Below, in pieces: positions 46,333-57,677 of a DNA stretch of 64,000 bases. The stretch is from Narthecium ossifragum (taxonomy: Eukaryota; Streptophyta; Magnoliopsida; Dioscoreales; Nartheciaceae). Each line of letters starts with the position of its first letter. The first letter of the stretch is position 1. The translations under genes were made by a program, and so were the position numbers. The stretch spans positions 15,610,751 to 15,674,750 of the forward strand of contig OY986967.1 in NCBI GenBank assembly GCA_963920575.1, written 5' to 3'. Under the pieces are notes generated by a model, which worked only from the letters and a program-made list of their open reading frames with translations, was not told the origin of the DNA and ran no database searches.

Positions 46333-49300
46333 AGGCTGTAGGTCCCAGGGGTAGGATTAGGCTTGCGGTTGAGGTTTTGAGTGTGGAATGGGATAGTTCT
46401 AGGTCTAGAACATCCTTGCAAGTCTGTTTGCGATTGTGTGTGACGTGCTTATCTATCTGTTTGTTGTTGTGTTTCGTTGTTTCCGGGTTGCGTCATGACG
46501 TCTCAGGGGGAAATGTGCATGTGCACCGGTGTCGTCCGTTCCCTCGCCTGACAGCGTCTCCCCCCGTGCTGGAGACGAGCGAGTAGGGATTGGACATGTG
46601 TCATCTTTGTACTTTCGAAATCTCGAGAGGTGAACCTGCTAGGGTTCAGAGACGGTGTTGGAGATCCTTCGTCAGTAGAGGACTGATTGAAGGTGGTGTC
46701 CCGGATCCCATATGTTTTGGACATCCTGGAGTATCGCTTGCTTGGGAAGCTGTTGTTTTCTTGCCCTCCCAGGGAGCGATTCGTAGTGGCGTTTGTCGGG
46801 GCCACTAGGGACACTATTTGTTGTGTGTTGAGAACAGTTCACGAATTGTTCTCTGGCACCTACCCTCGGAGGGTGGTGCAGTTGGGAGTACCCTCCTCTG
46901 GTTCTGGGTACTCGCACCGCGTGGCGACACGTGGGTTGGCTGGTTCATCTGGCTCGGTGTGCTAGGGCGATAGCAGGGTGCACCCTGGACTGTGCGCTAG
47001 CTACTGAGACAGGTGACTTGAGGGTTGACACAGGGCAGTTGGCCGGTGGTCGTGGTGAGTTTCGGGGTTGTCGTTCCTGCTTCTGGGGAACGGCAGGTTG
47101 GCCGTTGGCAGAGGCAGTGGTTTCAGCATCATCGACAACCGTGGCAGCAGCAACATCGAGCCGGTCCTTTGAGAGGTAGCCTGGACCGCCATACTGAGAG
47201 GTATTCCACCGGGTGCTCGAGTGCTAGCCGCTGTGGGTCTTCCCGCCCACGATGCTGGTTGCGAGGGGCGCTGGGCGCTTACCGCAAAGCAGTCGGGCGT
47301 GGCACACGGCGTGGGGCAGAGCAGTGGGTTGATACCTCAGTTGGGGCAGGTACCTGGAGCAGACGCGGGAATTCAAATTCCAGATGGTAGCTTCAGCAGC
47401 AGCCAGTTTCAGAGCCGCCGGCTTCGGCTTTCAGCTTCCACCTTCAGCTTTTGGAGTGTCTTGCGGCTCGTGGTTTTCTTGTGGTGCTGGGTGTTTCTCC
47501 CTTGTGACTCGTCCTCGTGCAGCCGTGTTGGCTTGGGACTGGAGTCGGGCGTGGCTTTGGGAGTAGCCACCGATTGGGACAAGAGCTTGTGTTGGTTGCT
47601 CTTGTCGGGGTGTTCGCTAGAGGTCGGAGACCTCTGGGTGTCCGTTGCCCACGTGTGGTACACGTCGGGGTTCGACGGCTTCCTCGGTTGCGTCGGTTGG
47701 CCACGCACCGGGTTGTGCTTCTTTGGCCGTGGGAAGGTGTCGTGGGTACACCTAACGGCGTTGTTTCGCTCTCGTTGAAGATCGCGGTTTGGCGATCCTT
47801 CTGCTTGTCGAGAGCTGGGGTTGTTCACCGGCTTGTGGTGAACTTCCCCCCCGTTGTTTTCGAGGGTGCTCCGGAGAGCAGTTTCCCCTCATGCTGTTGT
47901 TGATTGTTTGTGCAGCTGTCCTTTCTGAAGAGCTTTCTGATTGTCGCCTTCACGGGACACCGAGTTCGAGGTTGAGGTTCCTTTGGGCAGTGTTGAGCTT
48001 TGCGAGTTTGCATGTGGATGCCAGCAACTTTTGGAGAGTCGAGGACTCAGTCGGCCGAGTCAGTAGCTCGGGACTTCGTTCGCCCAGGTGTGTGGCCTCA
48101 GAGTGTGTTCCGGTTCTCATTGTGGATGATTCCCTCGATGGATGCATAGACTTCAGGAAGCTGGACAGTATTACAGCACAAAGTATGCCCCCGCTGCAGT
48201 GTAACGATGATGGATTAGCTGTTGAGAGACTCGTCGACTCCTTCAGAGTTTGACCTTCGCATCGACTACACCAGCTGAGGATTCGGGATTGCGACATCCC
48301 GGAGACAGCCTTCTGTACGAGGTACGGATAGTACGAGTTCACAGTGATGCCGTTTGGTCTGATGAACACACCAGCAATCTTCACAGATGTGATGTAGAGG
48401 ATCTTCAGGCCGTACCCTGATCAGTCGCAGTGGCGTCGTCGACAGCAACATATCTACTGGCGCGTTGAGGAGGAGCATGAGCGATGTTGGTGTTTGCATC
48501 GCAGCTGCCGAGGGTGTATCGGCGCTATTTGGCTCCCAGCGCGAGGTTTTGGCCTTCAGAGGCAAGTTTCGACGGATGGGCAGTCTCAGTGGCAGACATT
48601 TTAGTTGATTCAGCTGGGCTCGACACAGATGTGCGACGGCAGCGGTCGAAGACGATATTTGAGATTCAGTAGAAGCAACCCCAAGATTGCGGGACCGTTG
48701 ACCAGAGTGGCCAGGAGACCGGACCTTTTGCCTTAAAGTCACTGCGTCAGTGCCTTTAAGGGTAATAGCCCCTAGCAGTTGTTAGAGAGGCTAGAGCAGA
48801 TTTGGTGGATTTTTCAGCTCATTGGAGGTAGACAGTCAGTTGGATCAGGTTTCGAGGATCAGATTTCAGATGACTTCCCTTTTGGTGGTTGCAGCATCCC
48901 AGCTCTCCCGGCCAGAGTGATATAGACCCAGGGTATATATCCGGAGCTCGCGAAGATCCATGTTGCGGTTGGTACCAAGCACATGAGTGAGAGCTGGACA
49001 GCGTCAGCAGATCGCAGGTTGTGCTTCGTTAGCAGTGTTGCAGATCCGGCAGATCTATGCAGCCTCCCTTACTGTGTCAGAGTGGGAGCGAAAGCACACC
49101 ATGGCGGACGTCATCACCAGATTGTAGGAGGCAGCTAGGTAGAGTGCGTCCCACTGCCAGAGTTTGCCTTGGCCAGCGATCATCAGTCCAGACAGATGCA
49201 GTGCCATTCTAGGTGTAACACGACAGTTCGTGTCGTTCATCCGATTGCTCAACTGAGGTTGTTGAGGCATCCTCCACCACCCCAGGCGTCATCAGACAGT

Positions 49301-50510
49301 CCTCAGGGAGATTAGCACAGAGCAGACGAGAGAGCTACTCAGGTCAGAGGCGATGATCTTTGGAGTTCTCAGTTCCTGGCAGAGTGTTCCCGAAGGTTCA
49401 TTCGTGCAGAGGGTCAGCCAGAGTTGGCAGAGAGCAGAGACCAGAAGAGGTGGAGGCCGAGGCAACTCTACCCTGAGAGTCTGCACCAGAACCATGACGG
49501 CGGGGAGCGACGACGACATCGAGCATGTAGAGGTTCCTGACGGCTTTAGCAGACAGTTGATTGTACTCCGGTGGTGTAGTAGCAGATCCAGAGTTGCACG
49601 AGGACATCCTACGTGAGATCCACTCCTCTCCTGTTGCTGATCATTCAGGAGGCATGGAGATATATCATGGATTTCGTCGTCAGCCTGGTTGGCACCAGAT
49701 ACAGAGATCAGATGCAGAGATCAGTTTCAGGATCAGATGCAGAGATCAGATTCAGGATCAGATGCAAAGATCAGATTCAGGATCAGATGCAGAGATCAGA
49801 TTTAGGATCAGATGCAAAGATCAGATTCAGGATCAAATGCAGAGATCAGACTCAGGATCAGATTCAGAGGTCAGATCCAGAGACCAGATGCAGAGGTCAG
49901 GTCAGCACATACTATGTGAGATGAGTATGTGTGCCACATAGCAGTGCACATGTCAGAGAGGTGATCAGATGGTGTGATGCTTCAGCTTCCATCACTTCAG
50001 GCCATGATTCCGGGATCATAGACATGAGTCTAGTACAGCTCTTAGGAGCCGATGATCACAGCGTTGATTTCCAGCACAGCATCTCGCGGTACAGATGGAC
50101 AGACGGTCAGAGAGGACCATTCAGATCCATGGTGACGTGCTTAGAGAACGCATCGTTGATGCAGACGTCAGACGATGAGTGCATATCCTCGTGGTGGATT
50201 TTGCCTACTTCCGCAGTTGACGGCTCAGCACCAGCGTTACACCTTTTGAGGTAGAGAGGTCAGTGCAGATTATGGCCAGACGAGATCATATGCTGAGATG
50301 CAGATCGGTACCGTTGGTGATGATCAGATAGAGGCATGGCAGTGCAGAGAGCTTGACGTGAGAGCAGGGGGATCGCGTGTGCCAGGAGTTCCCCGACCGT
50401 TTGACCCAGCAGGTAGTTTCCTTTGTGTGGGCGTTCGTGCCACTAGGACTAGTTGGTTCTTCTTTTCTGACCCTACCCTTGAATTTCGGGACGAAATTTC
50501 TTTAAGGGTA
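46333..50510 (+). pseudogene. pol: Decayed gag-pol of the Tekay-like element (RT and integrase remnants)
   Basis: The reverse transcriptase is recognisable at 48105-48425: DGCIDFRKLDSIT, then HQLRIRDCDIPETAFCTRYG, a TAG, YEFTVMPFGLMNTPAIF, a TAG and RIFRPYPDQ. The YXDD region is gone. The integrase zinc-binding domain lies at 49585-49690 (LHEDILREIHSSP, HSGGMEIYHGFRRQPGWH), cut by a minisatellite. A trace of the integrase core (RWTDGQRGPF) is at about 50092-50125. The last codons before the LTR read LEFRDEISL, a common Del/Tekay pol end. Gag and protease (46333-48100) could not be identified. The many open frames in this GC-rich part are mostly chance. Confidence 0.8.
49697..49905. repeat. 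25-bp minisatellite, about 7-8 units, in the integrase remnant
   Basis: The unit is approximately GGATCAGATGCAGAGATCAG plus ATTCA. The period of 25 bp shifts frame each unit, producing the same 25-residue peptide repeat in overlapping frames every three units. It separates the zinc-binding and core parts of integrase. Confidence 0.88.
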
Positions 50511-50516
50511 ATAGGT
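50495..50516 (+). other. Polypurine tract region of the Tekay-like element
   Basis: AAATTTCTTTAAGGGTAATAGG immediately before the 3' LTR (first 20: AAATTTCTTTAAGGGTAATA). AAGGG is a short degenerate purine tract for plus-strand priming. Confidence 0.55.
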
Positions 50517-53247
50517 TGTGAGGACCCGTACCTCCAACCCGGTCCGACCGCGTTAGGTCGAGGGTCTGGGTTTGTGGTTTGGATCGGTTGGCCTTGGGAT
50601 GCGATCGGTTGATCGCATCGCTGCTTTTGACCCTAGTGGCATTTTGGTAAATATGTCTCCTAGTGGTCAGTTTCACACCCGCGTTGCACACATAGCCTTT
50701 GATTGATGTATGCGTTTGATTAGAACCTTTAGGGCGCTTCTGATTGGAAGATCGGAGCTCGATCGGGAGAGATCGAATCGGACGGCTGCGATGGATTCCA
50801 ACTTTCTATTTAAGCTCCTTCTTTCTTTTTCTTTCCTTCTTTCTTCCCCTGCCGTACCCTTCTTTCTTCTCTCTCTCTCCTTCGGCTTGGTGCTAGGGCA
50901 TTGGAGGCGTGGCTTTCGAGGAGCGGATTCCGGCGATCGGAGTTTGGGGATGCGTGGAGGAGCTGCCCTATCTCATCAAGTAGGTGTTTCTACCTCGATG
51001 TTAGGATCGGGTTCTCCTAGGATAGGTTTATTGTATTTTCGCTGTAGGAGTACTTATTAGATTGTTGTGCAACTTGTTGCGTACGTGTTATGGATGATTT
51101 CAAGTATTCCTATCTCGCGATTTCCGTATTTTATCGGCTGAATCTTGTATTGTCGTCGTTTATCGTTTTTCGGTCGTTTTGACCTAAATTGGAGATTTAA
51201 CCGTCAAAAATGTGATTTCTTCGCACCATTGGATTCCCCATCGAGAATTACTCGTGCTTCCAAAATCTCATTGTTTTCCAACTAGATTTGATCCTTGAAA
51301 TCCAAGAAATTGGATTTCCTGCACTGTTCTGAGGAACTGTGCCTGAGGCTCGACGGTCGATCGGTGCATCGACCCGATCGACCGTCAAGCGTTGATACTC
51401 TCTTTCGGGGCTCGACGGTCGATCGGTGCATCGACCCGATCGACCGTCAAGCGTTGATACTCTCTTTCGCGGCTCGACGGTCGATCGGTGCATCGACCGT
51501 CGAGTATTGTTTTGCTCTTTCTGGGCCTGACGGTCGACTGTCGGATCGGCCGTCGCATCGACCGTCAGGCTCTGTCGGGATTTTGGCCTCCCACAGTCAA
51601 TGGATCGATTGACCGTGGGTTTTCTCTCTTTTCCATCCCGCCTCACGGTCGACCGTCGGATCGACCGTCACATCGTACGTGAGGCTCTGTCTCGTTTTGA
51701 GCTCCCCACGGTCGATGGATCGATTGACCGTCGCCCATGTGGTTTCCCTCGTTTTGACCTCACGGTCGACCGTAGCCTCACGGTCGACCGTCGGATCGAC
51801 CGTCGCATCGACTGTGGGCCCTTGAACATGGTTTTCTGGCTTTTCTTGGATGGTTTTGGTTTCCGATTAATATCTAAACATGTTGGGAAGCATGTATGTG
51901 GATCTTATGAGGTTTTCAAATGATTTCTATCGAGTTTGAGGATCGATTCGAGTAATTCCATTTTTAGGCAAATCTATGGTTTTGTTTGCATTTAATACAT
52001 GTTGGATGGTAGTTAAATGCTTCTTTGATTGCCTAACCATTAGCTAGCTATGAGTGCTAGGTAATGAGGAATTGTGGAACCTTAGCCTCTTGCCGGCGAG
52101 TGCTGAGGGCTATTGTATAACTGTGGCCAGTTACCTGCGGGGTAACTGTGGAACCTTAGTCTGTCAGGTGCAAGGGAGCACTGAAGACTATTGTATATCT
52201 GTATTCATAGCTTTGTCATAACCTTTGTGTGGTTAGCATAGATTATCTATATTTTGAGGCCTTTGCTATACTTACCCTTTGGCTAGCTGTAAGCTATGCC
52301 TAGCCCTGTATGGTTGATGACATCTTGTTGCATGCTTATATCTTGTTATCTGTGCCTGAGAATTGCATTCATCTTGATTGCATTAGAGGCATATGAGGTT
52401 AGGCGGGCGATGGGTTGATCGCCGATCTGAGGCTCTCGGGTAGCTCGGATCTAGCCTTAGGACCGTGGCTGGGTAGTCAGGATTAGGGTGATTGTATAAC
52501 TGAATCTCATGTCCTTTGGGGATTTGCGATAGTTGACTCTGATCATTGTTTGAGGTTTAGAGGTCGTGTTGGTCTCCCAAGGCCAAGTGCTAAGGATGGT
52601 TGCCGGTGCCCTTGACATAGTCCCCAGGCAGTGGCTTCCTGCTGGGTAAGGGTGATCCTACTGGTTCTGGTTCTCTGTCTCCTCCCAGCGTGTTTGGAGA
52701 ATGTGTTCCAGCGTGGTCCGTTGAGAAGAGTAGGATCCTTGGGGTAGTCGGCTGGGGTTGTGGAACCCTGTGGCATTCCTTAGACTTGTGCGGGGAGACA
52801 ACACTATTGTTGTTTTCCCCCCTTCAATGTGCCGTAGAGTAGAACCCTACTGAGCTTATCGCTCACTACTACCCGGGCTGCGTTTGCAGGTGCAGGCGCC
52901 AGTTCTTCTTCAGTAGAGTCGGTGGATTAGCTTTGGTGGCGCGACTACATCTAGAGGTGTTTGAGGTTGCTGGAGGACGACTGTTGTACTTTTGGCAGAT
53001 TTTGTAAATTATGTACATTTCGAGGAATTTTGAGATTAATGTATAATATTCTTTCATGGGAAGATTTGTATCAAATATTGAATAGTACAACTGATGTTAT
53101 ATGAATTGAATTTCTGTTTCGCCTCTGGAATATAAATTGTTTAAGTTTTTCTATAATTTCGCTTTGTATCGCGCCGCTTGGAGATGTATAGTGTAGGTTT
53201 CCCCTCACGCCTCGGCCCGGATGGGTTTTCTGAGTCGGGGTGTGACA
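50517..53247 (+). repeat. 3' LTR of the Tekay-like element, 2,731 bp
   Basis: It begins TGTGAGGACCCGTACC and ends GTGTGACA. TATA-like TATTTAAG lies at 50808-50815 with a pyrimidine-rich leader behind it (50818-50883). The palindrome array of GGTCGATC/GATCGACC type spans 51350-51810, downstream of the TATA box; it includes a direct duplication of about 64 bp at 51352-51480. The TACCCGGGCTGCGTTTGCAG block is at about 52870-52889. Confidence 0.93.
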
Positions 53248-53906
53248 CTCTATGTTCCCCTCACCCATCCCCTCTCCTCTCCCTACGCCAACCTCGCCCG
53301 GCCTCGCCCAACCCGAACGGTGTGCCATCGCCCCACGCCATCGCCGACCAAGCCACGCCCGACGTCGTCACCGACCAAGCCACGCCCGACGCCATCGGCC
53401 ACGCCCGACGCCCGACGACATTGGCCACTCCTGACGCCCAACGCCGCCGAACTCGCCCAGACAGTGCTCTGTGACAAGCTGAGACGTCGGCGACGCCCGA
53501 GGTAGTGTTCCTCTCACCCATCCCCTCTCCTCTCTCCATCTCTGTTCCCCTCACCCATCCCCTCTCCTCTCCCCACGCCGACGTCACCCGACCTCGCCCA
53601 ACCCGCCGTCAGTCACAAGATCCACGAATGTCGCCGACTTCGCCCAACCCGTCGTCGACAAGATCCACGAACGGACACCCAACCAGGCGGTCCTCGAGCT
53701 CCGTGTTGCGTCGCGTCGCACGCTTCACCTCGCCCTTTTTCTCCCTTCGGCGGTGAGTGGTCACTGCCTCTCATTCCTCAACCCGGTCGTCTTCGCCGAT
53801 CGCGGCCCAGCCCCCGATCTCCGTCGTCCTCTCGCCAAGCAGGTTGCCGTCCTAGAAGAGAGAGAAAGGAGGAGGAGGCACAACCCAGCCGTCTACACCA
53901 ATCGTG
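53248..53906 (+). other. GC-rich proline-codon stretch, presumed Helitron interior
   Basis: It continues the sequence cut at 42807. It is built of repeated CCTCTCCTCTCC and GACCAAGCCACGCCCGAC units with open frames in several phases. I recognise no protein family; the open frames reflect base composition. Confidence 0.5.
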
Positions 53907-56334
53907 TGAGGACCTGCCCCTCTACCCCTGTGGCTCGCTGTAGACCGCAAGGGCAATTTGGTAAATTACGCCTTGTTGGTTTGTTTCACACCCGCGTGTG
54001 CACACACTGGCCTTGTCTGTGTTCGTGTTTGCTTAGAATGGCTAGATGAACCCGAGATCGGAAGATCTGAGCTTGGGCTTGTGTTTTAGCCCAAGTTTGC
54101 CTTTTTGAGTAAAGGAGATCGATCTGGACGGCTAGGGAGATCGATCTGGCCCTTTTTGCAAAGAAGATCGATCTGGATTTCAAGGAGATCGATCTCGATT
54201 GCAAAGGAGATCGATCTCACATGCCTTGGAGATCGATCATGATCGAGTCGGTGGGTTTTCTCTTTCGCGAGGACGGCCGTCTGCCGTCGTTCTCCCCTAT
54301 CAGGGAGGGAAGTCTTCCCCTCCCTTTTCCCCCAGCTTTTTCCCCTCTTTCTCGGCTTTCCCCTCCCCCTTTCCCCTCTTTTCTCCCCCTCCTCTTCCTC
54401 CTTCTCCTTCTCTTCTTCTTCCCTCCTTCTCTCTTTCCCGCGGTGCTCTGTTTCTTCCCTTTACCGCCGGCGAGCTTCTTTCCCTCCGTTCTCCCTCCTC
54501 CGGCCACCAAATTGGGTGTTCTTTGGCTCGTTGGATTCGTGACAACGAGAGGAAGGCTCCTGGTGTGATTTGGCAGCTTGTTGGCGATCAAATCGCGGGG
54601 AATCAGCCAAGGAAAGCGCAGCTAGGTAGGGTTATACCTACTGTGTTCAATTCGGGTTTTCTTGAGATCTAGCCGTTGGATCTTGTTGATCCTTGCTTTG
54701 TTGGATTCCTTATGCCTTGTAAAATAACTGATTTGAGTTTCATGTTAATCAGTGGAGATTTGAGTAGGTTTTATGGATGATTAGTCTCGGATTTCTGGTT
54801 TTCTGCTGTTCTTGAGAAGCAGCCGGCTTCCGGCGAGTTTTTCGGCCGACGAGTACATAATCTTGGCTTTTCATAAACATAAGAGTTGTAGAACTACTCG
54901 TTAGCTTTCCATTCCATCTTGTTTCGTATTTTTCTGATTTATGTACGATTTCTTATGAATTGGTTTCTGAAGGGCTGCGTTGCAGCAATTAATGGGTAAG
55001 TTAGTTTGATTAACGATTTTGATTAGCGTTTTCCCGTTAATCCAACCGTTGGATGATGATGAAATTTGGATATGATGATCCTGGTATATACACCTACTGG
55101 TGGTTAAGTTGGATCTTGAATCCGACATCGTGTGGACGTCGGATCGACGGGATCATTTAGCCCCTAAGTAGAGGCTTTGAGTGTTTGAATATAATATTAT
55201 ATTTCGAAATATAATATTATATTGTTTATTGTACATCATTGTTTTCGGGGTTGCTTCCCGTTGCAGGAGTCCGCGGTTGACGGTCGCGGTACCGTCGTAA
55301 TGCCGGGACCCGCTGCGGATCGGCTGGCAGCGGTTGGTGGTACCGCTGCAGCGATCCAGTAGACTTATATGATGTTTGACATACTGTTGCATGCCTTTCC
55401 TATTATCTGTGTATGTCATAGCATGCATTGTTGTTGTGTGCATTAGTTGCATTGGTTAGGGCGTGGGTGATCCTTGGGTCGCCGTCCCGAGGCTGGAAGC
55501 TCGGACTTAGCCCTAGGACCGGGGTTGGGCTGTTAGGACCCGGTTGAATTGTGATGTCCAGTCGATCCGATGATAGGCTTAGATGACTGGTACACTTATG
55601 GCTTGATGATTGTAGAGGTCGTGTCGGCCTCGAGTTGGATCTGAGGTGTAGCCGGTATCCGGTTCTTCTTAAAACTCTTGAATAGAGGATTTTGCCTACT
55701 CAGTGGTGTCTCTTCCCACCAAACAGTGTTCAGTGTCCTGTTGAGAGTTAGCAGTGTCGTTTCCTGCTACTGAGTGTGACCTGACATGTGACCAGCTCGG
55801 CTGGAAGACCATGATCGTGGGCCTCAGGGACACGCGGTGGGGTTATGGGACCCCTGTATACACCCAGATTCCACTTGAGGGCGACACTGTTGCGTTTCCC
55901 TCTTCCTTCTGTGTGTCGTAGTGTAGATCCCTACTGAGCTTAGTGCTCACACCTACCCGGGCTGCGTTTTGCAGGTGCAGGCGTCAGTTCTTCCTCTGTG
56001 GCCCCTACCGGGCAATTGGACGGCGGTGCGGCGACGCCTGGTGGCTTTTGAGAGGTGGCAATATTTACCGCTTTTACCCTTATGTTAGATAGTCTCCTAC
56101 GGGAGTAATATTGTATTTGAACTTCCCCTCTCCGAGGTTTTGTATAATTAATACTTGAGTTCTAATCTGAGATTCGAGGTTTTGCCTTTTGATGTTGTTT
56201 TAATTGGGGGCTTTGATGAATTGCTAGGGAGACCAATAGGTTAGAGGGAACCCTCGTCGTTCTTTTTCCGCGTTGGTTAGGTTCCGGTTCGCGTCGCCCG
56301 GCCCGGTTGGGCTTTCGCGGGTCGGGGCCCGACA
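53907..56334 (+). repeat. Solo LTR-B, 2,428 bp
   Basis: It begins TGTGAGGACCTGCCCC and ends GGGGCCCGACA, flanked by AATCG (53902-53906 and 56335-56339). GATCGATC copies spaced by short arms fill 54116-54240, followed by a long pyrimidine tract (54308-54445) that gives spurious proline/phenylalanine/serine-rich ORFs. The CTACCCGGGCTGCGTTTTGC block lies at about 55950-55975. Confidence 0.92.
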
Positions 56335-57649
56335 AATCGCGTCGAGCTCCTCAACCCGGCCGTCTTCGCCGATCACGGCCCAACCCCCGATATTTGTCGT
56401 CGTCTCGCCAAGCAGGTCACCGCCGCCGTCGCGTCCCATCTCTTCAGCGAATGCCATTCTCCGACGTCAGCCTCACCCCGGTCTTACTCCCATCGGCATC
56501 TCTCCATTGTCTGGCGGAGACGGGTGCTCGACGTCTATGGCAAGCTCCGAGGGCGTGACCCGAGTACCATTCGCCTGGCGGAGATGGGCGCTTGGCATTG
56601 TGGCAAGCTTTGAGGGCGTGATCGGGCCGGCGAAGATGGGCGCTGGCGCTCGGCATGGAGGCGGGGGAGCCTGACGTCGGGGTGCGACCTTGGTCGGCGT
56701 CATCGCAGGCTCCGAGAGAAATAGAGGTGACGTCTTGAGGTCATGCCGACCTCGCCTAGACGGTGCTCTGTGACCAGCTGAGAAGCTAGCGACTGATTCC
56801 AACGAGGCATTGTTCGTCTGGGTGTTTTGTCCTTTTTTTTTTTTGGTTTTCTTGGAATTTTTTGGTGGAGGGTTGATGGAATTATTGATAAAGATTGGTT
56901 TTGGGGATGATTTGGTTGTAATTTTGGATGTTTTGATAGATTGGCTTGGTTGATTGGTTGCATTTCTTCACTTTTTGATTCTGATCGTTTTCTTGGGTAT
57001 AAGTAGGGTTGAAGTGGGTTTCTTGGTTGATTTTATGAAAGAAATGGAATATTTCGCTGCTCTTTTGACTGGTTTTTTTTTGTTTCATTTCTGATTATAA
57101 GTGTTCATATCATCTTGCCACTTTAGCTTTTGAATGATTGAATGCACCAATGCGTTTTAGTGGTGAAAAGGGGTGACATCGTGAAGTCGGCCGGCATCGA
57201 GGTTGGTATGGTTGGAAAGAAGAGAAAGGGGGGAAGGAGAGGAAGAGAAAGGGTCGTGGCGTTGTGACTGACGTCTGTTGAAAGAGGCCGAGAGAGAGAT
57301 CGCGAGGAGGGGGCGGGTGTGTTGGCTGCTGGATGAAAGAGGTTAGGCTTGGATTTTTAACCCTATGCATTACCTTACATGGGTAGTTGATCTTTATGAT
57401 CCAACGGCTCAAACATGAGCCCTACAAAACCCGGAGCTATCTTTTTTTAGCATTATTTGAGTAAGGATTGGAGCTATCTTTTTTTAGCATTATTCGAGTA
57501 AGGATTCAATGGCTAAGACACTATTGGGTTTTGTAATTCTCGAATAAAAAGATCTACGCCTCTAGATAAATGGATATTGTAAATCTTCACTCTCGAACAA
57601 CTGCTCAGACATTAACCAACTTATAAATCATAAAAAAAAATTATAATAT
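56335..57649 (+). other. Helitron interior, 3' part
   Basis: It starts with a second copy of a segment seen at 53775-53850 (CTCAACCCGG, GTCTTCGCCGATC, CTCGCCAAGCAGGT). A purine/pyrimidine-skewed stretch follows, then an AT-rich tail with a 37-bp tandem duplication (GGAGCTATCTTTTTTTAGCA unit at about 57431-57505). No recognised genes. Confidence 0.5.
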
Positions 57650-57677
57650 CCGTGTCGTAGGCACGGGTATTTACTAG
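57650..57677 (+). terminator. Helitron 3' terminal hairpin and CTAG end
   Basis: A 6-bp stem CCGTGT/GCACGG (57650-57655 and 57661-57666) with loop CGTAG, then GGTATTTA and CTAG, next base T. Plant Helitrons end in just this way, and the hairpin marks the replication stop. Confidence 0.85.

Larger units (their letters stand above)
42808..53247 (+). mobile_element. Ty3/gypsy element of Tekay/Del type (LTR-A family), 10.4 kb with nested LTR
   Basis: Perfect CTCTA duplications flank it (42803-42807 and 53248-53252). It has a 5' LTR, a tRNA-iMet primer site, a heavily decayed gag-pol interior of only 4.2 kb, a polypurine tract and a 2,731-bp 3' LTR. The pol remnants and long LTRs fit the Tekay/Del chromovirus lineage. 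A solo LTR of the same family has inserted in its 5' LTR. Confidence 0.9.
42628..57677 (+). mobile_element. Helitron (3' end certain; 5' end not located), about 2.2 kb of own sequence visible
   Basis: The right terminus at 57650-57677 has the Helitron signature: hairpin CCGTGT-CGTAG-GCACGG, then GGTATTTA-CTAG, followed by host T. Its own sequence appears in three pieces, 42628-42807, 53248-53906 and 56335-57677, separated by nested LTR insertions. The GC-rich parts contain repeated CTCACCCATCCCCTCTCCTC and CTCGCCAAGCAGGT motifs and may be captured gene pieces; I recognise no domain and no Rep-helicase. Because the flanking LTR-D lacks a left half in this window, the start is unresolved. Confidence 0.6.

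Noticed and set aside
46248..48004. Many long open frames in the interior of the Tekay-like element
   Set aside because: Only RT and integrase motifs could be recognised; the others overlap on both strands and reflect high GC.
53178..53756. Several overlapping proline/arginine-rich open frames on both strands
   Set aside because: They arise from GC-rich repeated CTCCCC/GCCCGAC units and an LTR end; frames on opposite strands are equally open and no domain is visible.
54199..54672. 157-residue serine/proline/phenylalanine-rich frame
   Set aside because: It lies in the pyrimidine tract of solo LTR-B; the reverse strand is equally open with a lysine/arginine/glutamate-rich frame.
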